DNA of 5,518 nt from contig JAJDES010000467.1 in assembly GCA_029259675.1 (NCBI GenBank), positions 1 through 5,518 of the forward strand, in the 5' to 3' direction. This DNA comes from Planctomycetota bacterium (lineage in GTDB: Bacteria; Planctomycetota; UBA1135; GCA-002686595). This document shows, in pieces, positions 1-5,518 of this stretch. Below the pieces are notes generated by a model. It saw only the letters and a list, made by a program, of their open reading frames with translations. It was not told where the DNA came from and made no database searches. The first letter of the stretch is position 1; each line of letters opens with the position of its first letter. The translations under genes were made by a program, and so were the position numbers.

Positions 1-428
1 TTGCGCAAGGATACCTGACCACCGTCAGCGGAGGCGTGACCATTTCGCCGTGTTCGGGGTTTCGGTGACGGTTCGAGGAGTGACGCCGGTCTTGACGGGC
101 CGATCTTTGTCGAAAGACCAAGAGTGTGAAGTCCCCGGTCGAGGGCTCGAAGAGGGGGCTGCCTCTGCTCTTTGGCATCACTGGCGCAAGACACAGCGAC
201 AGGGAGCGCTCGCCACGTCAGTGCTGGGCGGCAGCTCTGCGCAGGAAGCACAGTTTGCAAAGTTTCGAACTGTAGACGCCCATCAGAACGGGACCGGCCC
301 ACAGCTGTCGTTGACCTCTTCACTTCGACGCTGCGGCGCGATCCATCTTTGCGGACATTCGCCGCATGGCTTTGATCTGTCAACGGATGCGACCCAAGTA
401 GTTGTTTGCCGATGGGTTTCCACCGGTA

Positions 429-446
429 GACTTCATGCATAAAGTC
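429..446. promoter_or_regulatory. 18-bp near-perfect palindrome, candidate operator
   Basis: The sequence GACTTCATGCATAAAGTC is an inverted repeat in which eight of nine base pairs match. Its outer arms are GACTT and AAGTC, its core is ATGCAT, and the one mismatch is C434 against A441. It ends 34 bases before the ATG at 481, in the region where a promoter for the DUF6155 gene would lie. A symmetric site of this size is typical of binding sites for dimeric helix-turn-helix repressors, so an operator is a reasonable inference. No regulator gene is visible in the window. I found no good -35/-10 pair around it; CATAAA at 438-443 is the best -10-like hexamer and would lie inside the palindrome. 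Confidence 0.4.
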
Positions 447-469
447 CCCCCAACATGCGTTTTGGTCGT

Positions 470-475
470 GGGGAG
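470..475 (+). promoter_or_regulatory. Ribosome binding site of the DUF6155 gene
   Basis: GGGGAG lies five bases before the ATG at 481. It decides the start: a GTG at 475 in the same frame would overlap this purine tract and leave it without a binding site, so the ATG two codons later is preferred. Confidence 0.6.
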
Positions 476-480
476 TGGCG

Positions 481-1038
481 ATGAGTAAAGCGAAGACTTC
501 ATGGAAAGACGTCAAGCCGGTGCTGTCTGGGTTTTCTTCGACCCAACTGCTTGGACTGGTGCAGGACCTATATCGTTTGAATGCAGAGAACGCGTCGTTC
601 ATGCATGCTCGTTTCTTGAGTGATGATACAAAGCAGGGCCATCTTGCCCCTTACATGACAAGAATTCAGGGTGCCATCAGCCCGAAGGAGCCCTGGAAGC
701 AGGATGTAAAACTGGCCGAAGGCCGAAAAGCCATCAGTGAGTTCAAGAAAGCCAATGGCAACATCCGCGATACGCTGACCCTCATGATCTACTACGTCAA
801 ATGCGGCAATGATTTCACGCTGGAGTTCGGAGACATTGACCAGGGCTTCTATGATAGCCTGTGTTCAATGTTCTCGAGTGTTGTCCAAACCCTTCTGAAA
901 CAGCAAGATCAGGAGCTTTTTGCAGAATTTCTGCCTTCGCTTGAGGGTGAGCTTCACCGCGTTGATGGTCATATTGGTTGGGGGTATCCCGATGAGTTGT
1001 CAGACTACCTTTCTGACCTAAAGGATGCGTTTGAATAG
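481..1038 (+). CDS. DUF6155 family protein, function unknown
   Basis: This 185-residue soluble protein has no signal peptide or membrane segment. I recognise it from memory as DUF6155, a family of short bacterial proteins without an assigned function. The signs are an N-terminal helix with the LLGLVQDLYRLN-type pattern (residues 23-34), a basic segment KLAEGRKAISEFKK (77-90), the segment YYVKCGNDFTLEFGDIDQGF (104-123) and a C-terminal IGWGYPDEL (165-173). The length is normal for the family, so the gene appears intact. The ATG at 481 is chosen over the GTG at 475 because of GGGGAG five bases upstream. The gene stands 223 bases before the sirtuin gene on the same strand, without a clear terminator between them. 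It could be co-transcribed, but the spacer also carries promoter-like sequence, so a working link with the defence genes is only a possibility. The sequence shows no catalytic motif. Confidence 0.8.
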   Translation: MSKAKTSWKDVKPVLSGFSSTQLLGLVQDLYRLNAENASFMHARFLSDDTKQGHLAPYMTRIQGAISPKEPWKQDVKLAEGRKAISEFKKANGNIRDTLTLMIYYVKCGNDFTLEFGDIDQGFYDSLCSMFSSVVQTLLKQQDQELFAEFLPSLEGELHRVDGHIGWGYPDELSDYLSDLKDAFE

Positions 1039-1095
1039 AGGCTCAAGGCGGCGCAGCATACGCGGTTCGCATTTGGAGCAAACTGCAGCATCGTG

Positions 1096-1115
1096 GACGG
1101 CCCAAAACTGCCGTC
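1096..1115. repeat. Short inverted repeat in the spacer
   Basis: GACGGC (1096-1101) and GCCGTC (1110-1115) can form a six-pair stem around an eight-base loop, 58 bases after the stop of the DUF6155 gene. No T tract follows, so it does not qualify as an intrinsic terminator. It may only attenuate transcription, protect the 3' end of the message, or be a remnant of intergenic repeat DNA. Confidence 0.3.
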
Positions 1116-1217
1116 TGACCGACCAGTAGGTTGCCGCGGCGCAGCAGGGCAAGCAGACCCAAATCTTCTGCCCCGCATCGCGTTCTTAGCGGATCAATCC
1201 TTTCACCGCTACTTTTA

Positions 1218-1250
1218 GCTGCTAGAATACGCTGATAGAATCCTAGCTGC
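1218..1250 (+). promoter_or_regulatory. 13-bp tandem repeat with two TAGAAT boxes, likely promoter/operator of the sirtuin genes
   Basis: Two copies of a 13-base unit, GCTGCTAGAATAC (1218-1230) and GCTGATAGAATCC (1231-1243), differ at two positions. TAGCTGC occurs at 1216-1222 and again at 1244-1250, framing the pair. Each unit holds TAGAAT (1223-1228 and 1236-1241), a five-of-six match to the bacterial -10 box. Upstream -35 candidates are weak (TTTAGC at 1214-1219 gives 16-base spacing to the second box), so an activator or an atypical promoter is possible. If the second box is used, the leader before the ATG at 1262 would be only about 14 bases, which fits the poor Shine-Dalgarno sequence there. 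A repeat phased at 13 bases over a promoter could also be a regulator binding site. Confidence 0.35.
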
Positions 1251-1261
1251 GTCTTGAGCAA

Positions 1262-3280
1262 ATGCCAACTTTTGTTCCCAATGGAATATTCGTGCCTGAT
1301 CGTCTCGTCCAGGAATTAGAAGACGATCGCGTTGTGATATTTTGCGGAGCGGGAATCTCTATGGGTGCGGGCCTGCCAAGCTACACCGGCCTGGTCGAGC
1401 ACTGCTACAACGAACTTGGGGTGCCGCTCCCCAAAAAGCGAAGCATTGAATGGCAGTGGCCGGATCGCATGCTCGGAGCGCTTGAAAGCAGGTTTCCCGT
1501 TGAAATGCGCCGTGTGGTTGCCGAACGGTTTGACCGCGATCCAACAGACCTTGAGATGCACCGCGCGATCTTAGATCTCGCTGGCCTACGGGGTGGCAAT
1601 GGAATGCGTTTGGTCACTACTAACTACGACACCTTTTTTGAGCATGCCCAGAGCGGGCTGTTACTGGGTCGAGACTATCATTCCGGTCCAGTGCTGCCAA
1701 TTCCACGCAATGATCGGATAGTCAGTTGGAAGAGCATAGCCTACTTGCATGGCCGACTAGCGCCGGTAAATGAAGCCAACGATCACCTCGTCCTTACCAG
1801 CGCTGATTTTGGGCGTGCCTATCTCACGGATGCTTGGGCCGCACGCTTTATCGCGCGCCTATTCTCTGAATTCACAGTGCTCTTCGTCGGATACAGCCTG
1901 AACGATCCCGTGCTACGGTATATGACAGACGCGTTTGCGGCTGAAGAAGTCTCCTCGCGGGTACGTGCGCCGCGAGGCCCCGCCTACATTTTCGTCCCCT
2001 ATCGTGGTCGGGAAGCACAAGACCCCCAACCGTGGAGAGAGCGAAATATCGAGCCAATCTTCTACAACCAAATGCGGAATCACGTGCACTTGAAACGCAC
2101 GCTGATTGGATGGGCCAAGGCCCGCCGTGATTACCTTTCGCGAACCCGAGTGATGATCAGTCGGACTGCGCCTCATCCGCCTGAGAGCCAGCACCCAAGC
2201 GATGTTGCGAACCTTGTTTGGGCCATCGCTGGTCGACCGGACGACGAAGGCTACGGTGCTCGCATATTTGCATCGCTCGATCCGCCCCCGCCAATTGAAT
2301 GGCTCAGTGTGCTGTCTCGGCACGAGGAGCGGCTTTTAAAAAAATACCGCGAGGCCGTTGATGTCGCTCGCCGGGAAGGTGCCGAAAATCCGGCTGTGCC
2401 CACTTTGCATTTGGACGAGCTATTCCCAATGGCGAACGGTGATTTCGCCCAGATCGGACAGACCGCGCGCGGTTTGGTTCCTTGGATTACAGCCCAACTC
2501 AATTCGTTCCAGTTGGCGGAATGGGTAATAGAAAGACTTCGGGACGGACGGCGTGCAAACTGGATTCTGAGGCAGGCTATACGCAGCCGCTTGGCCGGGG
2601 AAAGCGCCCTTGGTGCTGGTTTCGTCCAATTTTGGCGGATCGTATCGGCGGAAGGCGAATGGGCGCACATGCGTCCCAACAGCTTTCTTCACTATGGGCT
2701 TGAAGCGATGCTTCAAGATGAACCGGACACTCCGTGGGCGACCCAAGAACTGGCCACTGTGTTCCGTCCGGTCCTGACCCTAAAGCGTTCCTTCTACCGC
2801 CGTTTGTACGACGATAACGAGGCCGACGGAGAGCAACTTGCGCACATTGCAGATGCTGAGGTCAAGCTGCGTGGAGAAGATTACATAGACTCCTTCACTA
2901 GGGTTATTGCCAAACAACCTCACGCCGATGACTTTCTGGCAGCACGGATTGATGTGCTCACAGAACTGCTTCGGGAGGCATTGACCCTTTATGCAATAGC
3001 GGGCGAAGCGAGCTCAGAATATGATCCTACAATCATTCAGCGCCCGTCGATCGAACCGCACTCTCAGAACCGCAATTACGAGCGCTGGACCGTTTTGTTT
3101 GACTTGATTTGGCAGGGGTGGCGTCACATTGATTTGGCAGACGGCACGCACAGTCGAGAATGCGTCGCACGCTGGCGCCGTATCCCATACCTCGGATTTA
3201 GACGGCTCTCGATTGCGGCGGTCAATGCGAGCAGGCACTTCACGCCAGAAGAAAAATTAGAGGTGCTACTCAATGCCTAA
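1262..3280 (+). CDS. SIR2-domain NADase subunit of a Dsr1-like (SIR2/DUF4020) anti-phage defence protein, N-terminal half
   Basis: This 672-residue cytosolic protein has an N-terminal SIR2-like (SIR2_2 type) domain at about residues 20-285. Visible motifs are the nucleotide-binding FCGAGIS (27-33), TTNYD (119-123) with the conserved Asn121 and Asp123, the catalytic His163 in YLHG, and FVGYSLNDP (208-216). Asn and His at this spacing are the pair that hydrolyses NAD+ in ThsA and the defence-associated sirtuins, so the enzyme looks intact. The protein lacks the zinc-binding cysteines of deacetylase sirtuins. Residues 310-672 are helical, without recognisable catalytic motifs. The start is ATG 1262: a stop lies in frame at 1244, and the GAGxS motif follows by residue 29. 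The ribosome binding site is weak (GAG three bases upstream). Full Dsr1-type proteins run to 1,200 residues or more, whereas this one stops after VLLNA and the rest continues in the next frame at 3273. Depleting NAD+ on phage infection is inferred from the family. Confidence 0.85.
   Translation: MPTFVPNGIFVPDRLVQELEDDRVVIFCGAGISMGAGLPSYTGLVEHCYNELGVPLPKKRSIEWQWPDRMLGALESRFPVEMRRVVAERFDRDPTDLEMHRAILDLAGLRGGNGMRLVTTNYDTFFEHAQSGLLLGRDYHSGPVLPIPRNDRIVSWKSIAYLHGRLAPVNEANDHLVLTSADFGRAYLTDAWAARFIARLFSEFTVLFVGYSLNDPVLRYMTDAFAAEEVSSRVRAPRGPAYIFVPYRGREAQDPQPWRERNIEPIFYNQMRNHVHLKRTLIGWAKARRDYLSRTRVMISRTAPHPPESQHPSDVANLVWAIAGRPDDEGYGARIFASLDPPPPIEWLSVLSRHEERLLKKYREAVDVARREGAENPAVPTLHLDELFPMANGDFAQIGQTARGLVPWITAQLNSFQLAEWVIERLRDGRRANWILRQAIRSRLAGESALGAGFVQFWRIVSAEGEWAHMRPNSFLHYGLEAMLQDEPDTPWATQELATVFRPVLTLKRSFYRRLYDDNEADGEQLAHIADAEVKLRGEDYIDSFTRVIAKQPHADDFLAARIDVLTELLREALTLYAIAGEASSEYDPTIIQRPSIEPHSQNRNYERWTVLFDLIWQGWRHIDLADGTHSRECVARWRRIPYLGFRRLSIAAVNASRHFTPEEKLEVLLNA
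3260..3264 (+). promoter_or_regulatory. Ribosome binding site of the DUF4020-half gene, inside the sirtuin gene
   Basis: GAGGT lies exactly eight bases before the ATG at 3273 and within the last codons of the upstream gene. It is a better site than the one before the sirtuin gene itself. This supports real initiation at 3273, probably coupled to termination at 3278-3280. Confidence 0.6.
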
Positions 3281-5051
3281 GACCGCCGCCCTTTGGCACT
3301 CTGGATCCCGGAAGGAGGCGATGGATCTGCTTCAATCTACTTGGCCGTTGCTTGACGAAGCTGGTCAGGAACATCTCACTAGGACAATTCTGGCAGGCCC
3401 ACCGGACAAACTGCTTGAAAATGTGGATGAAGATGAGCGAACACGCTCGCGCGATCGACGGGTATTCGATCGAATAACAGCAATTGAACGTCTCTCGAAC
3501 CCTCCGTTGACGCAAGGACTGGCCAGTGAGCTTGCCCGTATTCGTAGTGAGTATCCGGAGTGGGAAGCGCCGCCAGGCGAGCAAGCCCACTTCGTGAGCT
3601 GGTCGGAGACGAGCTTCGGACCCGACACCAAATACGGGGCTGACGATCTCGCCTCGCTTCCCGAAGACGAACTCATCACGGTATTGGAAACCGATGACGA
3701 CAGACGAGAAGGCCTGCTCGACGCTTGGCGCCAGTTCGCGGCGGCGGACAGTGAACGCGCCATCAAAACCCTAGAACGGATCGCAGCGGTCAAGGAGCCA
3801 GTTCGTGTGGACATCTGGCGCTATGCGCTGTGGGGTCTTCGGGACACGGCCGCAAGTGGTTCCCTGGACCGTCTTCTCAGATTGCTCCTCAAAGCACCGG
3901 AGACACTGTTCAACCAACCCGATTTCTCGCAAGCAGTTGCTGAAATCCTGGAAGCTACTGGTGGCGCGATCGGGACTGACAATCTTGCGCAAAGCTACTG
4001 GAGACTCTTTGACAAGGCCCTTCTGGCCGCATCAGTGGATCCATCCAATACAGCAGAGGAGGAGTGTGACGATTGGGTCCACTTCGCAATCAACTGCTCG
4101 ATGGGCCACTTAGCAAAGGGCTTTTTCGCCGCACTATTTTCGCGCGAATTGAAAGTCGGAGATGGCATCCCGCATGACCTAGTAGAACGACTTGATCACC
4201 TCATGGAGCCTACTTTAATCGCACATCGACCAGCACGCGTTATCGCGGCATCTCGTCTGTCTTACCTGTACGCCGTCGACCCCGGCTGGGTGAAGCGCGT
4301 GTTGCTTTCGGGGTTCGACTGGTCAGATGAGACAGAATCCTTCGCTCTATGGCAGGGGTATGGTTGGAACGCTCGAATTGATCCGCAACTCTGGGCAGCA
4401 ATAAAGCCGAGCTTCCTTGACCTGTTCACACCTGAACGGCTTGAAAGGTTTGGTAGTTTCCGGCGCAACATGGCTCAACTCCTAATGTTGGTAGGCATCG
4501 AGTTCGGAACTCAGGAGCTACCCAGGGATCGAGTACGCGACGCAATCCGGTCAATGTCCGCAGGAATGCGCAGTGACGCTGTAGCTTGGATAGCCGATTA
4601 TCTGAAACAATCAGGAGAACCTGTCGAGGGGGAGGATCGCATAGGCGCCGGCCCGCGTAGCGACGCTCTGTGGCGCGATCGGGTGGGACCGTGGCTCAAG
4701 CGAGTTTGGCCGGCCGATCCGGAGATTTGTAGCGGGGACCTATCGGAACAATTTGCCGTTGCGGCAACTGCCACAGACGCTGAGTTTTCCGAGGCAGTAA
4801 AACAGATTAGCCCATATCTTGTCCGGTCAAATGCGTTCCTTCTCCTCCATGAATTAGCTGCATCGGATCATCCCGACCAGCACCCCAAGTCTACAATGGT
4901 TCTAATAGACAGATTGATGGCCCCAGAGTTTCATTGGGGGGGCGAACCATTCAGAGAAATACTGGAACGCGTCGTCGCAAGCGAACCAGCGCTTGAGGAA
5001 GATGTCGTGTACAGGCGCTGGGACGAGCGGCTGCGAATTCAAGGGCAGTAG
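3273..5051 (+). CDS. DUF4020-type C-terminal half of a Dsr1-like defence sirtuin, encoded as a separate protein
   Basis: This 592-residue soluble protein is almost entirely helical, with no membrane segment and no catalytic motif I can see. It matches what I remember of the C-terminal half of SIR2-DUF4020 (Dsr1) proteins. The landmarks are ALWHSGSRKEAMDLL (6-20), TILAGPP (38-44) followed by an acidic/basic DRRVFDRI segment (61-68), and the family core at about 270-400: N274 and the GHL that follows, the RPARVIAASRLSYLYAVDP block (319-337), FDW (348-350), and ALWQGYGWNARIDP (358-371). In the known single-chain proteins this part is thought to sense a phage structural protein and control the SIR2 domain; that role is inferred here. 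The ATG overlaps the sirtuin gene by eight bases and has GAGGT at 3260-3264. The frame is +1 relative to the upstream gene and is closed by TAG at 3258. It is either a true second subunit or the back half of a gene split by a one-base indel. Confidence 0.8.
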   Translation: MPKTAALWHSGSRKEAMDLLQSTWPLLDEAGQEHLTRTILAGPPDKLLENVDEDERTRSRDRRVFDRITAIERLSNPPLTQGLASELARIRSEYPEWEAPPGEQAHFVSWSETSFGPDTKYGADDLASLPEDELITVLETDDDRREGLLDAWRQFAAADSERAIKTLERIAAVKEPVRVDIWRYALWGLRDTAASGSLDRLLRLLLKAPETLFNQPDFSQAVAEILEATGGAIGTDNLAQSYWRLFDKALLAASVDPSNTAEEECDDWVHFAINCSMGHLAKGFFAALFSRELKVGDGIPHDLVERLDHLMEPTLIAHRPARVIAASRLSYLYAVDPGWVKRVLLSGFDWSDETESFALWQGYGWNARIDPQLWAAIKPSFLDLFTPERLERFGSFRRNMAQLLMLVGIEFGTQELPRDRVRDAIRSMSAGMRSDAVAWIADYLKQSGEPVEGEDRIGAGPRSDALWRDRVGPWLKRVWPADPEICSGDLSEQFAVAATATDAEFSEAVKQISPYLVRSNAFLLLHELAASDHPDQHPKSTMVLIDRLMAPEFHWGGEPFREILERVVASEPALEEDVVYRRWDERLRIQGQ

Positions 5052-5494
5052 TGACGGAATAATCCTGTGCCGGTCGAAAAAATGTGGTGACGTTTTTCCG
5101 ATTCATGTCCGCTATCGGGGCCTCAACCAAAACCTTGGCATCTGCAGCGAAGGTCCGGTTCCCGCCATTCGTGTCGAACGCCGACATGCTTTGCGCTGCA
5201 GCATCTGCCCGGTCTCAGGCGCTTAGCGAACGTTCGATTTCCGTTCCCTCTCAGCGAAAACGACTGATATCGAAGTGTTCAGGTTGACGCATTGAAAAAG
5301 CACCTCTGTCCAATGAGTTACGAGCCATTCACCAAAGTGCTGCAGTCATGAGGTCCGGAGAAGATCGGCCCCGAGAGACCGCTTCCGGGCCACTTGGCGC
5401 CGTGGCCAGTGTTCAGCCCCATCCGCATAACCCTCGAAAACAACGAGAAAATCCGGCCGCAGCCGGATCGGGAGAACGCTTTCGCAAGGGCAAG
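5052..5494. other. Intergenic region between the defence genes and tRNA-Ser
   Basis: These 443 bases contain no gene I can support. Open stretches on either strand either overlap the 3' end of the preceding gene in antisense or run into the tRNA. No clear intrinsic terminator follows the stop at 5051 on the plus strand: GAAAAA and TTTTTC at about 5079-5098 are opposed but lack a GC stem. A six-pair inverted repeat, GGCCAC (5388-5393) with GTGGCC (5402-5407), has no T tract. CTGCAGCATC at 5196-5205 repeats the word at 1083-1092, and ATGTCCGC at 5105-5112 is the complement of 351-358. This looks like degraded or repeat-derived spacer DNA. There is no integrase or transposase fragment. Confidence 0.55.
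5433..5468 (-). terminator. Probable intrinsic terminator of the leftward tRNA-Ser gene
   Basis: Read on the minus strand, ATCCGGC and GCCGGAT (5462-5468 and 5451-5457) form a perfect seven-pair, GC-rich stem with a four-base loop. TTTCTCG follows directly, then a further T run in TTGTTTTCG. The hairpin starts 26 bases beyond the encoded CCA of the tRNA, where a tRNA terminator is expected. A smaller stem, CTCG/CGAG (5433-5447), follows. The T tract is interrupted, so efficiency is uncertain. Confidence 0.55.
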
Positions 5495-5518
5495 TGGCGG
5501 AGAGACAGGGATTCGAAC
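5495..5518 (-). tRNA. tRNA-Ser, 3' end only, running off the window
   Basis: The minus strand reads GTTCGAATC, then CCTG, then TCTCTCC, G and CCA. This gives the T loop (TTCGAAT), the 3' strand of the T stem, seven acceptor bases, discriminator G73 and an encoded CCA at 5497-5495. An acceptor ending TCTCTCC with discriminator G is characteristic of serine tRNAs, whose 5' end would be GGAGAGA. The anticodon lies outside the window, so the isoacceptor cannot be named. The same 24 bases could instead be a duplicated attachment-site copy of a tRNA 3' end left by an integrated element; the terminator just downstream favours a real tRNA gene. Confidence 0.75.

Larger units (their letters stand above)
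1..480. other. Intergenic region without a convincing gene
   Basis: I see no recognisable gene here. The frame beginning at base 2 stays open to 442, with a GTG at 50, but its conceptual product is rich in Arg, Gly and Ser and resembles no family I know. No Shine-Dalgarno sequence supports that GTG. Another frame is open from the left edge to a TGA at 66-68 (about 21 codons, ending in a Thr/Ser/Gly-rich stretch) and could be the tail of an upstream gene, but it is too short to identify. The stretch contains the word GCGGACAT (351-358), whose complement recurs at 5105-5112 in the right flank. The last 50 bases hold the palindrome and ribosome binding site of the next gene. Confidence 0.55.

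Noticed and set aside
1..43. Minus-strand gene start (ATG at 43-41) running off the left edge
   Set aside because: Only 14 codons are visible, without a clear ribosome binding site or a recognisable N-terminus.
50..442. 130-codon open frame starting with GTG (open from the left edge of the window)
   Set aside because: There is no ribosome binding site, the composition is rich in Arg, Ser and Gly, and no family is recognisable. A run without stops of this length is expected by chance in GC-rich DNA.
1043..1261. 72-codon minus-strand frame in the spacer before the sirtuin gene
   Set aside because: It fills the promoter region of the next gene, has no supported start and resembles no family; the spacer is better read as regulatory DNA.
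3248..3280. Programmed ribosomal frameshift joining the two sirtuin halves
   Set aside because: The A5 run at 3252-3256 would suit a -1 shift, but the downstream frame is +1 and is closed by TAG at 3258. GCC-TAA at the overlap is not a known slippery sequence, and the dedicated GAGGT plus ATG explains translation more simply.
5075..5100. Possible plus-strand terminator after the DUF4020-half gene
   Set aside because: GAAAAA and TTTTTC are opposed, but the stem is all A/T apart from one pair and the loop is about 12 bases, so a stable GC hairpin is missing.
4951..5187. 78-codon minus-strand frame across the end of the DUF4020-half gene
   Set aside because: About 100 bases are antisense to a well-supported gene, and its product resembles no family I know.
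5348..5518. Plus-strand open frame running to the right edge
   Set aside because: It reads through the terminator hairpin and antisense through the tRNA, has a Pro/Arg-rich composition and no ribosome binding site.

Overview
The window looks like part of an accessory region of an alphaproteobacterium. The base composition is moderately GC-rich, and a tRNA-Ser with an encoded CCA sits at the right edge. Short intergenic words such as GCGGACAT feel like those of Rhodobacterales-type genomes. The lineage is an impression, not a demonstrated assignment.

Layout from left to right. Positions 1-480 hold no convincing gene, apart from a possible tail of an upstream reading frame in the first 68 bases. 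An 18-bp near-palindrome (429-446) lies just before the first gene. Positions 481-1038 encode a 185-residue protein that I recognise as DUF6155, of unknown function. A 223-bp spacer follows; its last 45 bases carry a 13-bp tandem repeat with two TAGAAT boxes, the likely promoter/operator of the next unit. Positions 1262-3280 encode a 672-residue protein with an N-terminal SIR2 (NADase-type) domain. Positions 3273-5051 encode a 592-residue helical protein that overlaps it by 8 bases and matches the C-terminal DUF4020 half of Dsr1-type defence-associated sirtuins. Positions 5052-5494 carry no gene, only a leftward terminator. The window ends inside the 3' end of a tRNA-Ser on the minus strand.

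The central point is the pair 1262-3280 / 3273-5051. End to end they reproduce the architecture of one SIR2-DUF4020 anti-phage protein of about 1,260 residues, cut in two at a linker. The downstream half has its own ATG and a well-placed Shine-Dalgarno sequence. This is either a two-subunit, translationally coupled version of a defence-associated sirtuin or a single gene broken by a one-base indel. In the known families, phage sensing by the C-terminal helical part switches on NAD+ hydrolysis by the SIR2 part and aborts infection. The position next to the 3' end of a tRNA gene suits a genomic island, although no integrase is visible.
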